Source: CAIOZW01 sp049317725
GTDB lineage: Bacteria; Acidobacteriota; Blastocatellia; RBC074
Direction: 5' to 3'
Assembly: GCA_049317725.1 (NCBI GenBank)
Contig: JBMOHS010000030.1
Span: forward strand, 1 to 28,048
Length of the DNA: 28,048 nucleotides
Shown: positions 1-6,962 of the stretch, piece by piece
How positions within the stretch are numbered: the stretch's first letter is position 1
Layout: every line of letters begins with the position of its first letter
Translations under genes and position numbers: made by a program
Notes under the pieces: generated by a model
Told to the model about the DNA's origin: nothing
The model's database searches: none
What the model saw: the letters and a program-made list of their open reading frames with translations, nothing else

Positions 1-573
1 GGGGAGGCCAATCGGGAGATGGTGGCGACGCTGCCCGATCCGGACACCTACACCCATCTTCGCCATCCGGAGGAGCCCTTTCATTTTGCCTTTCCAGATC
101 TGGCGGGACAGCTCGTCTCCTCGACCGACGCGCGATTCCAAGGTAAAGTAATTGTCCTCTCGATCACCGGCAGTTGGTGTCCCAACTGCCACGAGGAGTC
201 CCCCCTGCTCCAGACCTACTACGATCGCTACCGGGAGCAGGGACTGGAGGTCGTCGCCCTTGCCTTCGAATACACCGGAGACCCGGTCCGGGACTCGGAG
301 CAACTGCGCATCTTTGCGCGACGTCACCAGCTGACCTACCCGCTCTTGCTTGCCGGGACGACCGAGGAGGGCGAGATCGCGCGGAAATTGCCTCAACTGG
401 TCAACTTTGGCGCCTATCCCACGACCATCTTTGTCGGGCGGGATGGCACGGTCAAGCGGATCCATACTGGGTTTGAAGGAAGGGCCACCGGAGAGCGCCA
501 CGTCCGATTGAAGGCCGAGTACGAGTCTTTCATCCAGCAGTTGCTGGCCGAGTCACCGTCTGCTGCCGGGTAG
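1..573 (+). CDS. TlpA-family thioredoxin-like protein (5' partial)
   Basis: Thioredoxin-fold thiol-disulfide protein of the TlpA/AhpC-TSA group, probably acting outside the cytoplasm. Counting from the first in-window ATG at 19, the redox motif is W-C-P-N-C (Cys54, Cys57), preceded by the strand KVIVLSITGSW typical of TlpA. The cis-proline is in the segment AYPTTIFVG (Pro134), and the domain ends near residue 175. The frame is open back to base 1, and no signal peptide or ribosome site precedes the ATG at 19. In related proteins a longer N-terminal domain precedes this one, so I read the gene as cut by the window edge. It stops at TAG 571-573, and a weak terminator-like hairpin follows. The family is clear; the substrate and the missing N-terminus are not. 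Confidence 0.85.
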   Translation, partial: GEANREMVATLPDPDTYTHLRHPEEPFHFAFPDLAGQLVSSTDARFQGKVIVLSITGSWCPNCHEESPLLQTYYDRYREQGLEVVALAFEYTGDPVRDSEQLRIFARRHQLTYPLLLAGTTEEGEIARKLPQLVNFGAYPTTIFVGRDGTVKRIHTGFEGRATGERHVRLKAEYESFIQQLLAESPSAAG

Positions 574-643
574 GAGTACCCAGAAGGTCGCAGCGCGGGG
601 AGAGTGGAAGTTCCCACCACCCTGGCCTCGTCTGGCTTGTCGA

Positions 644-666
644 AATCCTGAACGGATTCTTTTTTT
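644..666 (+). terminator. candidate short intrinsic terminator after the TlpA-like gene
   Basis: A 5-bp stem (AATCC 644-648, GGATT 654-658) with a 5-base loop is followed by a run of seven T (660-666). The stem is short, so termination may be weak. The run also lies just upstream of the ribosome site of the next gene. It could be a partial terminator that lets some read-through into the oxidoreductase gene. Confidence 0.35.
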
Positions 667-683
667 GGGAGGAGAGCATCACC

Positions 684-2036
684 ATGGCTGAGAAGATCAA
701 CCGAAGAGAGTTCATGCGTCAGAGTGCCGTCACCGGGGCGGTGATTGGGGCTGGGACGACGACGGGGCGGGCAAGTGTTCGCCAGGAGCAGCGACCGGGA
801 AGCCCCAATGACCGGATCACGCTCGGCTTCATCGGAGTCGGTGCCCGGGCCCATGAGGTGATCGACGACGTGCTCGGAATGCCTGGATTCGAGGTTGTCG
901 GACTCTGCGATGCCTATCAAGGGCGGATTCAACGCGCCGTCGAGCGGACAGGCAACCGGGCCAAGGTCTACCGGGATCACAACGAGCTGCTCGCCGCGCC
1001 TGACATTGACGCCGTCTACATTGGAACGCCCGACCATTGGCACAAGGATCACGCCATCGCGGCGCTCAAGGCGGGCAAGGACATCTATCTTGAGAAACCT
1101 CTTGCCTACACTGTCGCCGAGGGCTTGGAGATCATCGAGGCGGTCAAGAAGTACGGCCGTATTCTGCAGGTGGGCAGTCAGAACATCAGCTCCCCGCTCC
1201 AGGCGAAGGCACGGGAGATCATTGCCTCCGGGCGACTGGGGCAGGTCACCATGATTCGAGCCAGCGTCAATCGGAACTCCGCTGGCGGCGCGTGGGTCTA
1301 TCCGATTCCCCCCGATGCTAACGAGCAGACGGTCAACTGGCCGATGTTTCTCGGCTCAGCACCCAAGCGGGCCTTCAGCCTCGAACGCTTCTTCCGCTGG
1401 CGCTGCTTTCAGGACTACTCGGGCGGGATGGCGACCGATCTCTTTGTTCACTTGATGACGACGATCCACTACATCATGAAGGCCCAGGCGCCAGAGATGG
1501 TCATGGCGTCCAGCTCGCTCTACCGCTGGAAAGATGGGCGCGACACGGGCGATACGATCAATGCAATTCTGCAGTACCCGGAAGGCTTTACCGTCAACCT
1601 CAGCGGAACGTTCAATAACCAGTCGGGTGGCGAGCAAGGATTCCAGATTCTCGGGACGGAAGGGGCGATGACGCTGGGCCGGCGGATGACGATCGTCTCG
1701 GAGGGCGGAGGAGATGACAATGGGTGGATTGTCGATTCCTGGCCGAGTGAACTGCGGAAGGCCTACTATCGGGACCCCAAAGTCATCGCCAAGGAGCGCC
1801 CGGGGCAGTGGGATCCGGAGGTGCAGGCGCAGGAGGAGATCTTGCGTTGGGTGGGGCGAGACACGACGGTGCTCCACTTCGAGCAGTTCGAGAAGGCGGT
1901 CCGCACGAGGCAGCAGCCGGTGGAAGATGCCTTGACGGGTCATCGAGCGGCGGCGGTCCCCCATATGATCAACTTGGCGGCGAGTCAGAATCGTCCTGTC
2001 TACTGGGATCGCACCCGTGAGGGGCTGCGCGCCTAG
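684..2036 (+). CDS. Tat-exported Gfo/Idh/MocA family oxidoreductase
   Basis: NAD(P)-dependent oxidoreductase of the sugar-dehydrogenase-like Gfo/Idh/MocA family, 450 residues. The N-terminus has a twin-arginine signal (N-R-R-E-F-M at 6-11, then a hydrophobic stretch to about 31), so the protein is probably exported folded with its cofactor. The Rossmann fold starts near residue 46 with the glycine motif GFIGVGA (48-54). TPDHWHK (115-121) and the family Glu-Lys-Pro (137-139), whose lysine is the usual catalytic residue, follow. The C-terminal half is the alpha/beta dimerisation and substrate domain. The start is supported by GGGAGGAGAG about 8 bases upstream. A paralogue with the same layout lies at 22776-24074. 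The substrate cannot be read from sequence; family members act on sugars, inositols or their acids. Confidence 0.9.
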   Translation: MAEKINRREFMRQSAVTGAVIGAGTTTGRASVRQEQRPGSPNDRITLGFIGVGARAHEVIDDVLGMPGFEVVGLCDAYQGRIQRAVERTGNRAKVYRDHNELLAAPDIDAVYIGTPDHWHKDHAIAALKAGKDIYLEKPLAYTVAEGLEIIEAVKKYGRILQVGSQNISSPLQAKAREIIASGRLGQVTMIRASVNRNSAGGAWVYPIPPDANEQTVNWPMFLGSAPKRAFSLERFFRWRCFQDYSGGMATDLFVHLMTTIHYIMKAQAPEMVMASSSLYRWKDGRDTGDTINAILQYPEGFTVNLSGTFNNQSGGEQGFQILGTEGAMTLGRRMTIVSEGGGDDNGWIVDSWPSELRKAYYRDPKVIAKERPGQWDPEVQAQEEILRWVGRDTTVLHFEQFEKAVRTRQQPVEDALTGHRAAAVPHMINLAASQNRPVYWDRTREGLRA

Positions 2037-2096
2037 CCAAGCGGGGTGGGCTCGCATCCCACTCCACACCGGATGGTTCTCTTCTCGTGAGGCGCC

Positions 2097-3008
2097 ATGA
2101 ACAGGAATCGATCTCTGGTTGGCAGGGGCACCTTCCACGCTTTGGCGATCGTCGGATTGCTGGGCGTGATGGTCTGGGCCCTGACGGCTTGTCGGGAGGC
2201 CGGAGGAGGCGAAAGCCTCTCCGCCGGGGAGGGGGGGAAGCGAGAGGCCCATCCCCCCCCGATCCCCGATCTGCAACCCCTTCTCACCCGCTTGCAAACC
2301 TACGATGGGGCACAGGACCTGACGGCCGAGATGCGGTTGACCGCCATCCGCGAGGGGAAGCCGCCAGAGCAGATCGATCTGCGTCTGCAGCGTCGGCAGG
2401 ATGCCATTGAGAAGCGGACGTTCCTGCAGGTTCTCGCACCGCTCGAGGATCGAAACAAGATCCTTTTGGCGACGGAACGGGCCGATGAGCCGACAGTGGC
2501 GCTCTCGTACCTCGCCGGCCTGCGGCGGCTCGCCCGATTGTCCTCCAACCGCCAGCTCACCTTTCGGGACGCGAAGGTAACTGTCCAGGAACTGCTGGGA
2601 ATGGAACTCTCTGGCTACCAGCCGGGCGCCGCTGAGCGGGTAGTCGAGGACGGCGTCTCCCGTCTCCGCCTCCCCCTGACAGAGATTCCGGACCGCGGGC
2701 TCGCTTTTCCCCGGATCGATCTCCTCATTGAGGAGGCAAGCCTCCAACCGGTGCGGTTCGATCTCTTCGATGCCGTCGGGACGTTGCAGAAACGGATCTC
2801 GGTCGAGGAGATCCGGACGATCCAGTCCCGCCAGACCCTGACCAAGCTGTCGATTGAAGATCTGGGGCAACAGCTCCGGCTGAGGCTGGAGATCCGCCGG
2901 ATCGAGTATGATCGGGGACTGCCGGAGAGCGCCTTCAGCGAAGATCGGCTCCGGCAAGCGACGACCGAGGCGGGGCGCCTGATTGATGCGCAAGGGAGAG
3001 CGCAATGA
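2097..3008 (+). CDS. LolA-like outer-membrane lipoprotein-sorting protein, itself a lipoprotein
   Basis: 303-residue exported protein with a lipoprotein signal: basic N-terminus, hydrophobic core 14-30 and lipobox L-T-A-C with the lipidated Cys at 32. The body is rich in short beta-strand-like segments, including the type-specific stretch DRNKILLATERADEPTVAL. This matches the uncharacterised outer-membrane lipoprotein-sorting protein group (LolA-like fold), which is repeatedly found beside RND/MMPL exporters. Its stop codon overlaps the start of the exporter gene by 4 bases (ATGA at 3005-3008), so the two are translationally coupled and probably work together in moving a lipid or lipoprotein across the envelope. 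GAGG about 5-8 bases upstream supports the start. The fold assignment is from pattern recognition only; partner and cargo are inferred. Confidence 0.75.
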   Translation: MNRNRSLVGRGTFHALAIVGLLGVMVWALTACREAGGGESLSAGEGGKREAHPPPIPDLQPLLTRLQTYDGAQDLTAEMRLTAIREGKPPEQIDLRLQRRQDAIEKRTFLQVLAPLEDRNKILLATERADEPTVALSYLAGLRRLARLSSNRQLTFRDAKVTVQELLGMELSGYQPGAAERVVEDGVSRLRLPLTEIPDRGLAFPRIDLLIEEASLQPVRFDLFDAVGTLQKRISVEEIRTIQSRQTLTKLSIEDLGQQLRLRLEIRRIEYDRGLPESAFSEDRLRQATTEAGRLIDAQGRAQ

Positions 3009-5326
3009 GCGGACAGTGGATCGACCGCCTGGTGCGGATGGTGGTCGGCTCACCCCGTGGGGTGGTCGTCATCGTCACCCTGATCAGCCTGCTCGCCGGT
3101 TTCGGGCTTTCGCGAGGGATCACCCTCGATGCCTCTCCGTTCAGTTTCATCGAGCGGGAAGGGCAGCCGATGATCGACTATCGGAGGACGCGCCAGCATT
3201 TTGGCTCCGACGATTTTCTGATCGCGGCCGTGGTCGCCGAGGAGATCTTTACGCCAGCCAACCTCGGGAAGCTCCGTCGCCTCCACCAACAGATTGCCGG
3301 GCTGCGCGGGGTCGAAGAGATTCTCAGCCTGGCCAATGTGCCGTACGCCCGCCGCATGGCCGACGGGGCGTCCCTGGAGACCCTCCTTCCGACGTCCCTG
3401 GTTGAAGGGGCCCGCTTGACGGAGGCGCGCGAGCAAGCGTTGAGCGATCGGCTCTACGTCGGGCAGATCGTCTCGCCCGATGGCCGGATGGCCGCCCTCA
3501 ACATCCTTCTCGATTCGGACCTCTCGACGCCTGAGCGCCACGCCGTGACGGCGCGGATCTACGATCTGACCAAGTCCGCCGGTTTTTCGGAGAGCTACTT
3601 TGCCGGGGATCCATTCTCGCAATGGCGTGCCGTCGCGGCGATCCAGCAGGACCTCCGTCTCTTCCTTCCCTTGACTGTCCTGCTCCTGATTGTCCTGCTC
3701 TGGCGCAGCTTCCGTTCCGGCCTGGCGGTCCTGCTCCCCTTGGGCACGATCGGGATCGGGCTGCTCTGGTTGCTGGGGTTGATGGCGGCGCTCCAAGCCC
3801 GCTTCACCATTCTCGCGCTGATGTTGCCGACGGTGATGCTGGCGATCGGCTGCTCTTACATGATCCACGTCGTCAACCAGATCGGGTTGGTCGCCGCCGC
3901 GAAGCGGGAGACCGGATCCGCACGGGCAGCGATCATCGAGGAGGCGGTGCGCTTCATCGCCCTGCCGGTGATCGTCTCGGCACTGACCATCATCGCGGGC
4001 TTTCTCTCCCTCTCACTGACGACGATTCCCGCAATTCGCGAGACAGCCGTCTATGCCGCAATCGGCGCGGCGATCACCATGGTTCTCTCGCTGACCTTCC
4101 TTCCCGCAGGACTCCTGCTCCTCAAGCACTGGCCGATCACGTTCCGGATCGGCCTGGGTGGCCCCACGGTGGGGCTGCTCGAACGAATTGGCCACTGGGC
4201 GACCACGCACCAACTGCTGCTCTATGCGGTGACGGCCGCAGTCGTGTTGATCAGCTTGGTCGGGACTTGGCGGATCGTCATCGACATTGACTACTTCCAC
4301 TTCTTCAAACAACGCTCCGAGACGACCATCGGGCTGGCAGAGATCAACCGGCGGCTCTCCGGTGCAGTCACATTCAACCTTGTCATCGAGGAGGTGGAGA
4401 AGGGGACGAGAAGATCGCCGGATGGCCTGACTTCTCCCGCTGATCTCCGTCGTCTCCAACAGTTGCAGCGGATTGCCGAGGCCTATCGCAACGAAGAGGG
4501 AAGGGGCATCGACCGGACCCTCTCAGTGGTCGACTTTCTGGCGCACGCCCATCGGGCCTTTGGGGATGGGGACCACCTCGAGAGAAGTGGGCAGGAGCAG
4601 CCATTGCCAGACGACCCGGCGATCATTCGCGAACTCCTCGCCGAGCAGTCGGTCGTCCGTGGTTTTGTCTCAGATGATCGCCGACTCGCCCGCATCCTCG
4701 TCCGCTCCAACCTCTCCGGTTCCCAGTCGATGGCGCGGGCGATCGAGACGTTGGAAGCCAAGGGGAAGGAGCTCTTCCCGGAGCGACGAGTCTATGCGAC
4801 GGGAACGATGGTCCTCCTCAACCGGACTTCGGATCGGATTGCTGGCGAGCAGCGCCTGAGCATTGGGCTCGCGCTGGTCACCATCTTCGGAATGCTCTCG
4901 CTGCTCTTCCGGTCACTCCGAGTCGGGTTGACTGCCCTTGTCCCGAACCTCATCCCGATCCTCTTCTTTTTTGGATTCATGGGCTGGGCTGGAATTCCCC
5001 TCAACCTGACGACGAGCCTGGTCGCGAGTGTCGTGCTCGGCTTGGCTGTCGACAATGCCATCCAGTTCATCATCCGATTTCGGCGACTGCAGGGGCAGAA
5101 GGAGACGCTCACCGCGGCGATTATCGAGACCATGCGCCTCTCGGGGCGTCCGATCATCTACGCCAATATCGCACTGGCCGCCACCTTTGCCATCTTCGCG
5201 GTCTCGCAGTTCGAGCCGATTGGATCTTTCGGGCTCCTCTCGGCCGTCACCATCTTGGGCTGCCTTCTCGAAGACCTGATCCTCCTGCCGGCCCGCCTCA
5301 CCTCGCCCGTCTTTCGGATTCAGTGA
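3005..5326 (+). CDS. RND superfamily exporter (MMPL/SSD type)
   Basis: 773-residue inner-membrane transporter with the duplicated RND layout. TM1 is at about 19-36, a periplasmic loop to 215, and a TM bundle at about 217-375. A second single TM lies at about 403-420, another periplasmic loop runs to 610, and a TM bundle at 617-765 ends the protein. The TM4-equivalent motif is GCSYMIH (282-288) in the first half and AVDNAIQ (681-687) in the second. Only the second half keeps the acidic residue that in RND pumps relays protons. This is the single-subunit MMPL/hopanoid-exporter-like type, not the AcrB type: there is no adaptor or outer-membrane channel gene nearby. Coupling to the upstream lipoprotein suggests lipid or lipoprotein export. 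The 3' end overlaps the convergent lpxC by 7 bases. Confidence 0.88.
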   Translation: MSGQWIDRLVRMVVGSPRGVVVIVTLISLLAGFGLSRGITLDASPFSFIEREGQPMIDYRRTRQHFGSDDFLIAAVVAEEIFTPANLGKLRRLHQQIAGLRGVEEILSLANVPYARRMADGASLETLLPTSLVEGARLTEAREQALSDRLYVGQIVSPDGRMAALNILLDSDLSTPERHAVTARIYDLTKSAGFSESYFAGDPFSQWRAVAAIQQDLRLFLPLTVLLLIVLLWRSFRSGLAVLLPLGTIGIGLLWLLGLMAALQARFTILALMLPTVMLAIGCSYMIHVVNQIGLVAAAKRETGSARAAIIEEAVRFIALPVIVSALTIIAGFLSLSLTTIPAIRETAVYAAIGAAITMVLSLTFLPAGLLLLKHWPITFRIGLGGPTVGLLERIGHWATTHQLLLYAVTAAVVLISLVGTWRIVIDIDYFHFFKQRSETTIGLAEINRRLSGAVTFNLVIEEVEKGTRRSPDGLTSPADLRRLQQLQRIAEAYRNEEGRGIDRTLSVVDFLAHAHRAFGDGDHLERSGQEQPLPDDPAIIRELLAEQSVVRGFVSDDRRLARILVRSNLSGSQSMARAIETLEAKGKELFPERRVYATGTMVLLNRTSDRIAGEQRLSIGLALVTIFGMLSLLFRSLRVGLTALVPNLIPILFFFGFMGWAGIPLNLTTSLVASVVLGLAVDNAIQFIIRFRRLQGQKETLTAAIIETMRLSGRPIIYANIALAATFAIFAVSQFEPIGSFGLLSAVTILGCLLEDLILLPARLTSPVFRIQ

Positions 5327-6177
5327 GCGGCTGTCATCTCCCAGGCGCTCTCGTCCCGCAGCAGGGTCGAGAGCAGCATCGTATGCAAGCCGTGGCCAGA
5401 TCGGACCGCCCGGACAGCCCCCAACAACGGTAACCCGCAGAGCGCCAGATCCCCGATGATGTCAAGGATCTTGTGTCGCACAAACTCGTCTGGAAATCGC
5501 AATGGCTCGGGGTTGAGAATCCCCTCGGCTGTCAGCGCAATGGCGTTCTCGAGCGACCCTCCACGGGCAAGCCCATTGCGCTGCAACATCTCCAGTTCGT
5601 GGAGAAAGCCGAAGGTCCGGGCTGGCGCAATCTCCTGCCGGTAGCGATCTGCATTGAGGGCAAGGGTGTAGTGTTGGGTTCCAATCATCGGGTGGGGGAA
5701 GTCGATCTCGCACTCGATGCGAAACTCTTCGGCCGGTTCGATCGACATCGTCCGGTCCTTCTCCGCCACCTCGATCCGTTTGAGGACCCGGAGGTGGTTG
5801 CGTGGCGCAATCAGCTCGGCCGTGCCGGCTTCGGCGATCCGCTCGACCCACTCGCGGCTGCTCCCATCGAGGATCGGGACCTCCAGCGAATCGACATCGA
5901 TCAGCGCGTTGTCGATCCCACACCCATAGAGGGCGGAGAGCAGATGCTCGATCGTCGAGATCATCACCCCCGACTTCATGATCGTCGTCGCATAGCTGAC
6001 GTGAGTCACGCTCTGTGGTGTTGCCGGGATCTCGAAGAGGTTGAGGTCCGATCGGCGAAAGAGGTAGCCCGTGTACGCCGGTGCTGGGTGCACCACCACC
6101 CGCGCCATTTGGTTCGTGTGGAGTCCAATGCCTGCCGCCTCGAAGGCACGTGCGATCGTCGTCTGTTTGCTTCTCAT
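5320..6177 (-). CDS. lpxC: UDP-3-O-acyl-N-acetylglucosamine deacetylase
   Basis: LpxC removes the acetyl group from UDP-3-O-acyl-GlcNAc, the committed step of lipid A synthesis, in the cytoplasm. Length (285) is slightly below the usual 300. The key residues are present: Glu77-His78 in TIEHLLSAL, His235 and Asp239 in VRHKILDIIGDL (zinc ligands), and the catalytic His262 in SGHGLH. The C-terminus is short, lacking the extended tail used in Escherichia coli for FtsH-controlled turnover. The ATG at 6177 has GGAG five bases upstream. The gene lies downstream of rpsU on the same strand but is separated by a strong terminator, so it probably has its own promoter in 6178-6460; I found no convincing one. 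Confidence 0.96.
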   Translation of the reverse strand: MRSKQTTIARAFEAAGIGLHTNQMARVVVHPAPAYTGYLFRRSDLNLFEIPATPQSVTHVSYATTIMKSGVMISTIEHLLSALYGCGIDNALIDVDSLEVPILDGSSREWVERIAEAGTAELIAPRNHLRVLKRIEVAEKDRTMSIEPAEEFRIECEIDFPHPMIGTQHYTLALNADRYRQEIAPARTFGFLHELEMLQRNGLARGGSLENAIALTAEGILNPEPLRFPDEFVRHKILDIIGDLALCGLPLLGAVRAVRSGHGLHTMLLSTLLRDESAWEMTAAH

Positions 6178-6553
6178 CCGCTCCAGTTGGCCTCTCTCGT
6201 CCAGTCTGATCTCTGATCGATGTTTTGATTCATCCTCTGCTTAGGCAATTCGTGTTCCGATCTGATCAACGGACTCGTCAAGGGCCATTCACCGTCCATA
6301 AAAGTTGTATCTGGTAGATTTAGCGGAACGTCGCCGTCGATCGGGCACTCTTCCCAATCGTCAAGCAGCGGGGGGATGTCGCTCTTCCGCGACAACACAG
6401 CTCCCTCCGCGTCGCGGATCTGCCATTGACTGCGCTGAATCAGGGAAGTTGACACATCGATCAAAAAATGAAATTGCCCCACCTGACGATCAAACGTCAG
6501 GTGGGGCAATCGGGTCCAGAACTGGACAGATCGAACTCTCGACAGACAGTCTT
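6178..6553. other. 376-base intergenic region between lpxC and rpsU
   Basis: It holds the rpsU terminator (6463-6510) and must hold the lpxC promoter. An open frame on the minus strand (6174-6509) begins inside the terminator stem and has no ribosome site, so I do not call it a gene. Apart from the hairpin I see no repeat or known RNA element. Confidence 0.6.
6463..6510 (-). terminator. strong intrinsic terminator of rpsU
   Basis: A perfect 16-bp stem (6473-6488 paired with 6495-6510) encloses the 6-base loop 6489-6494. Read on the minus strand it is followed by a T-rich tract whose core is six T (6463-6468). The hairpin lies 43 bases after the rpsU stop codon. This is a textbook rho-independent terminator and should isolate rpsU from lpxC. 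Confidence 0.9.
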
Positions 6554-6751
6554 CTACTCGACGACACGACGGAACTTCTTGCGGTTCCGCTTGCGCGCCA
6601 AGGCCGACTTGAGGCGAGCTTTCTCGCCTGGGGGAACGAAGAAGGCGTGCCGCTTCACTTCCCGAATGATGTCCTCTTGCTGGACTTTCCGCTTGAAGCG
6701 CCGGAGGGCGCTTTCGAGCGATTCATTATCTCCGAGTCGAATCTCTGCCAA
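6554..6751 (-). CDS. rpsU: 30S ribosomal protein bS21
   Basis: Small basic ribosomal protein of the 30S platform near the 3' end of 16S rRNA, involved in translation initiation. The 65 residues match bS21 well: E-S-L-E-S-A-L-R-R-F-K-R-K-V near the N-terminus, the middle segment IIREVKRHAFFVPP, then a lysine/arginine-rich tail ending FRRVVE. The start codon is TTG at 6751-6749, preceded 8 bases upstream by AGGTGA. The ATG upstream at about 6774 is out of frame, so the TTG start is the only one that fits the family N-terminus. Its promoter (6862-6890) leaves a leader of roughly 100 bases. A strong terminator follows, so the gene is probably monocistronic. Confidence 0.96.
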   Translation of the reverse strand: MAEIRLGDNESLESALRRFKRKVQQEDIIREVKRHAFFVPPGEKARLKSALARKRNRKKFRRVVE

Positions 6752-6861
6752 AGAATTTCACCTGCCTTTCGCATGGTTCCACGAGGGAGACCAGTACTGC
6801 TCGTGTCCAATGTGGCTGGGAAGGGACCCCTTCTCCTACACCTGATCAACACGAATTGGGA

Positions 6862-6890
6862 ATCATGCGCGCTCCCAGATTGAATGTCAA
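6862..6890 (-). promoter_or_regulatory. sigma-70-type promoter of rpsU
   Basis: On the minus strand there is a perfect -35 box TTGACA (6890-6885), a 17-base spacer and a -10 box CATGAT (6867-6862, four of six matches). Spacing is optimal, and the site points at rpsU about 110 bases downstream. The long leader contains a possible 6-bp hairpin (CACGAG/CTCGTG) that could matter for expression, but this is unproven. Confidence 0.55.
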
Positions 6891-6905
6891 GGTCGGGCCC
6901 CGAGT

Positions 6906-6959
6906 GAATGGCCAGGAGAGCCTTCTCGCCTGGCCATTCCCGCCTTCTGTTGAGAAGGC
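6906..6959 (-). terminator. two adjacent hairpins downstream of the large BACON protein gene
   Basis: Hairpin one is a 7-bp stem (GCCTTCT 6942-6948 with AGAAGGC 6953-6959) and a 4-base loop, directly after the stop codon at 6963. Hairpin two is a perfect 11-bp stem (6906-6916 with 6929-6939), extended by three more pairs after a mismatch. Neither has a T run on the minus strand, so they could be a factor-dependent terminator or a 3'-end stabiliser. They also sit just upstream of the rpsU promoter. Confidence 0.45.
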
Positions 6960-6962
6960 ACT

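Noticed and set aside
2046..2062. GTGGG/CCCAC hairpin after the first oxidoreductase gene
   Set aside because: The stem is only 5 bp and no T run follows, so it cannot be supported as a terminator.
1356..3053. 565-codon antisense frame across the oxidoreductase and lipoprotein genes
   Set aside because: It spans two real genes and their gap, is arginine/proline-rich, and has no family signature.
6174..6509. 111-codon minus-strand frame between lpxC and rpsU
   Set aside because: Its start lies inside the stem of the rpsU terminator, it has no ribosome site, and I recognise no domain.
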